From an archaeon (lineage in GTDB: Archaea > Nanobdellota > Nanobdellia > Pacearchaeales > GW2011-AR1), in assembly GCA_027348755.1 (NCBI GenBank), contig DAIEOU010000039.1:1-5044 (forward strand): a stretch of DNA of 5,044 nucleotides, in the 5' to 3' direction. A program made the position numbers and the translations under genes. Numbering within the stretch: position 1 is the stretch's first letter; each line of letters starts with the position of its first letter. Shown piece after piece: positions 4,166-5,044 of this stretch. Under the pieces are notes generated by a model that saw only the letters and a program-made list of their open reading frames with translations, was not told the DNA's origin and did no database searches.

Positions 4166-4783
4166 ATGGAATTACAACAAGCAATACAAGAACTTAGAAA
4201 GAATGAGAAGCGCAAATTTAACCAAACAATAGATTTAATTGTAAATCTGAAGGGAATTGACTTGAGAAAGGATAGTATAAACACAGTTGTTTCAATGCCT
4301 CATGCTATAAAGGAAAAGAAAGTATGTGGATTCTTTACAAAAAAGAGCGACTTGGTAACAACAATAAGCCCGCCTGACTTTGCAAAGTACAAAGATAAAG
4401 CAGAGCTAAAGCACCTTGTAAAGAGCTTCGACTTTTTCATGGCAAGCGCGCCGCTAATGCCGTCTGTTGCTACAGTATTCGGTAAAGTTCTTGGACCTGC
4501 AGGAAAAATGCCTTCTCCACAGCTTGGACTTGTAATGCAGGAAAATGATACAGCAATAAAGGCAGAGCTTGCAAAAATATCCAAAGCATTAAAGGTTCGT
4601 GCAAAAGAGCCAAGCATAAAGATAAGTGTTGCTAAAGAATCGATGTCTGACTCAGATATAACTGAGAACATACAGGCTGCTTATAACGCAATTGTTGCTG
4701 TTCTTCCAACAAAGAAGGAAAACGTTAGAAATGTGATGATAAAACTTACAATGAGCAAGCCGCTCAAAGTGGAGATGAAGTAA
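4166..4783 (+). CDS. rpl1: 50S ribosomal protein L1
   Basis: 205 residues, close to the 210-220 typical of archaeal L1. The protein forms the mobile L1 stalk of the large subunit, contacts the E-site tRNA, and in several archaea and bacteria represses its own operon. The N-terminal part FNQTIDLIVNLKGIDLRKDSINTVV (split over residues 18-42) matches the conserved strand-turn region of domain I. The family signature is in domain II: FDFFMASAPLMPS (88-100), then GKVLGPAGKMPSPQ (106-119), followed by the return strand to domain I with SIKISVAKESMSD (150-162) and the C-terminal KLTMSKPLKVEMK (193-205), matching the conserved KLTMGP-type end. The start is set by the GGAG-type site at 4156. The stop TAA overlaps the rpl10 ATG by one base (TAATG). 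Confidence 0.96.
   Translation: MELQQAIQELRKNEKRKFNQTIDLIVNLKGIDLRKDSINTVVSMPHAIKEKKVCGFFTKKSDLVTTISPPDFAKYKDKAELKHLVKSFDFFMASAPLMPSVATVFGKVLGPAGKMPSPQLGLVMQENDTAIKAELAKISKALKVRAKEPSIKISVAKESMSDSDITENIQAAYNAIVAVLPTKKENVRNVMIKLTMSKPLKVEMK
4771..4778 (+). promoter_or_regulatory. Shine-Dalgarno site of rpl10 inside the rpl1 coding region
   Basis: GGAGATGA lies within the last codons of rpl1 and matches the archaeal GGAGGTGA consensus with one mismatch, ending four bases before the ATG at 4783. With the TAATG overlap this indicates translation of rpl10 from the same mRNA, probably coupled to rpl1. Confidence 0.65.
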
Positions 4784-5044
4784 TGGCTGAAGCAAAAGTT
4801 TCAAAGAGTGTAAAGCACGAACACAAGGTGCCTCAGTACAAGCTTGATCAGGTAAAGAAGCTTGCAAAAGAGATGGCTGATGCAAAGACAGTTCTTGTAG
4901 CCTCAACAAAGAAACTTCCTAGCTCCCAGTTTCATGAAATAAAGAAGAAGATGCGTGGAACTGCAACTATAGGAATGGCCAAAAAGTCAATAATACTAAG
5001 AGCAATAGACGCGTCAGGAAAAAAAGGACTTGAGCAGCTTAAGG
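4783..5044 (+). CDS. rpl10: 50S ribosomal protein L10 (P0 family), N-terminal 87 codons (runs off the right edge)
   Basis: The start of the stalk-base protein (archaeal L10/P0) that binds 23S rRNA next to L11 and carries the L12 dimers that recruit translation factors. Visible are a Lys-rich lead (MAEAKVSKSVKHEHKVPQY), a helix LDQVKKLAKEMADAKTVLVAS (split around residue 35), and the conserved core KLPSSQFHEIKKKMRGTATI (about 44-63) followed by GMAKKSIILRAID, which matches the family pattern of residues contacting rRNA (a strand, then 'R-G-x-A-x-I-x-M-x-K-x-x-x-I-x-R-A'). The lead before the first helix is somewhat longer than in many archaeal L10 proteins. It overlaps rpl1 by one base. The C-terminal helical spine that binds L12 lies beyond the window. 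Confidence 0.92.
   Translation, partial: MAEAKVSKSVKHEHKVPQYKLDQVKKLAKEMADAKTVLVASTKKLPSSQFHEIKKKMRGTATIGMAKKSIILRAIDASGKKGLEQLK

Noticed and set aside
4300..4671. Minus-strand open frame of 123 codons inside rpl1
   Set aside because: Antisense to conserved L1 sequence; no promoter or start site, product resembles a codon-bias shadow.

Overview
The window is an AT-rich piece of an archaeal genome. The archaeal signs are an FKBP with a SlyD-like flap domain, an archaeal-type FtsZ, a 69-residue Sec61-gamma/SecE, archaeal-type ribosomal protein L1 followed by L10 (P0 family), and TATA boxes of the TTTAAATA/TTTTAAAA type at a fixed distance from start codons. Very tight packing, several unrecognised proteins and a stripped-down secE/ribosomal protein cluster suggest a small-genome lineage such as a DPANN archaeon. 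That placement is inference from gene content, not from a marker phylogeny.

Layout. Positions 1-534 (minus) hold the N-terminal 178 codons of an unrecognised protein that runs off the left edge. It diverges from an FKBP-type peptidyl-prolyl isomerase (656-1324, plus) across a 121-bp gap with a promoter for each. The FKBP gene converges on a small unrecognised gene (1321-1677, minus); the two share the bases TTAA as both stop codons. That small gene is divergent from ftsZ (1765-2859, plus), with two face-to-face promoters in the 87-bp gap. Then come an unrecognised soluble protein (about 2955-3812, plus), secE (3855-4064, plus), and the ribosomal operon rpl1-rpl10 (4166-4783 and 4783 to the right edge, plus).

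Expression logic. Five genes have a TATA-like box centred 24.5 to 26.5 bp before the first base of the start codon, so their mRNAs should be essentially leaderless. The ribosomal operon is different: its TATA box lies about 85 bp before the rpl1 start, predicting a roughly 60-nt leader with a 10-bp stem-loop, a segment resembling the L1-binding region of 23S rRNA, and a Shine-Dalgarno site. This fits feedback control of rpl1-rpl10 by L1, as known for this operon in other organisms. rpl10 is coupled to rpl1 through a TAATG overlap and has its own Shine-Dalgarno site.

The genes cover protein folding (FKBP), cell division (FtsZ), membrane protein export (SecE) and ribosome synthesis (L1, L10). 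ftsZ and secE lie close to the ribosomal cluster, as in many archaea, but nusG and rpl11, which usually sit between secE and rpl1, are missing here, and an unrecognised gene is inserted between ftsZ and secE. I see no mobile element, CRISPR array, tRNA or rRNA. The most interesting items are the rpl1 leader, the leaderless pattern, and the three unrecognised genes interleaved with the housekeeping genes.
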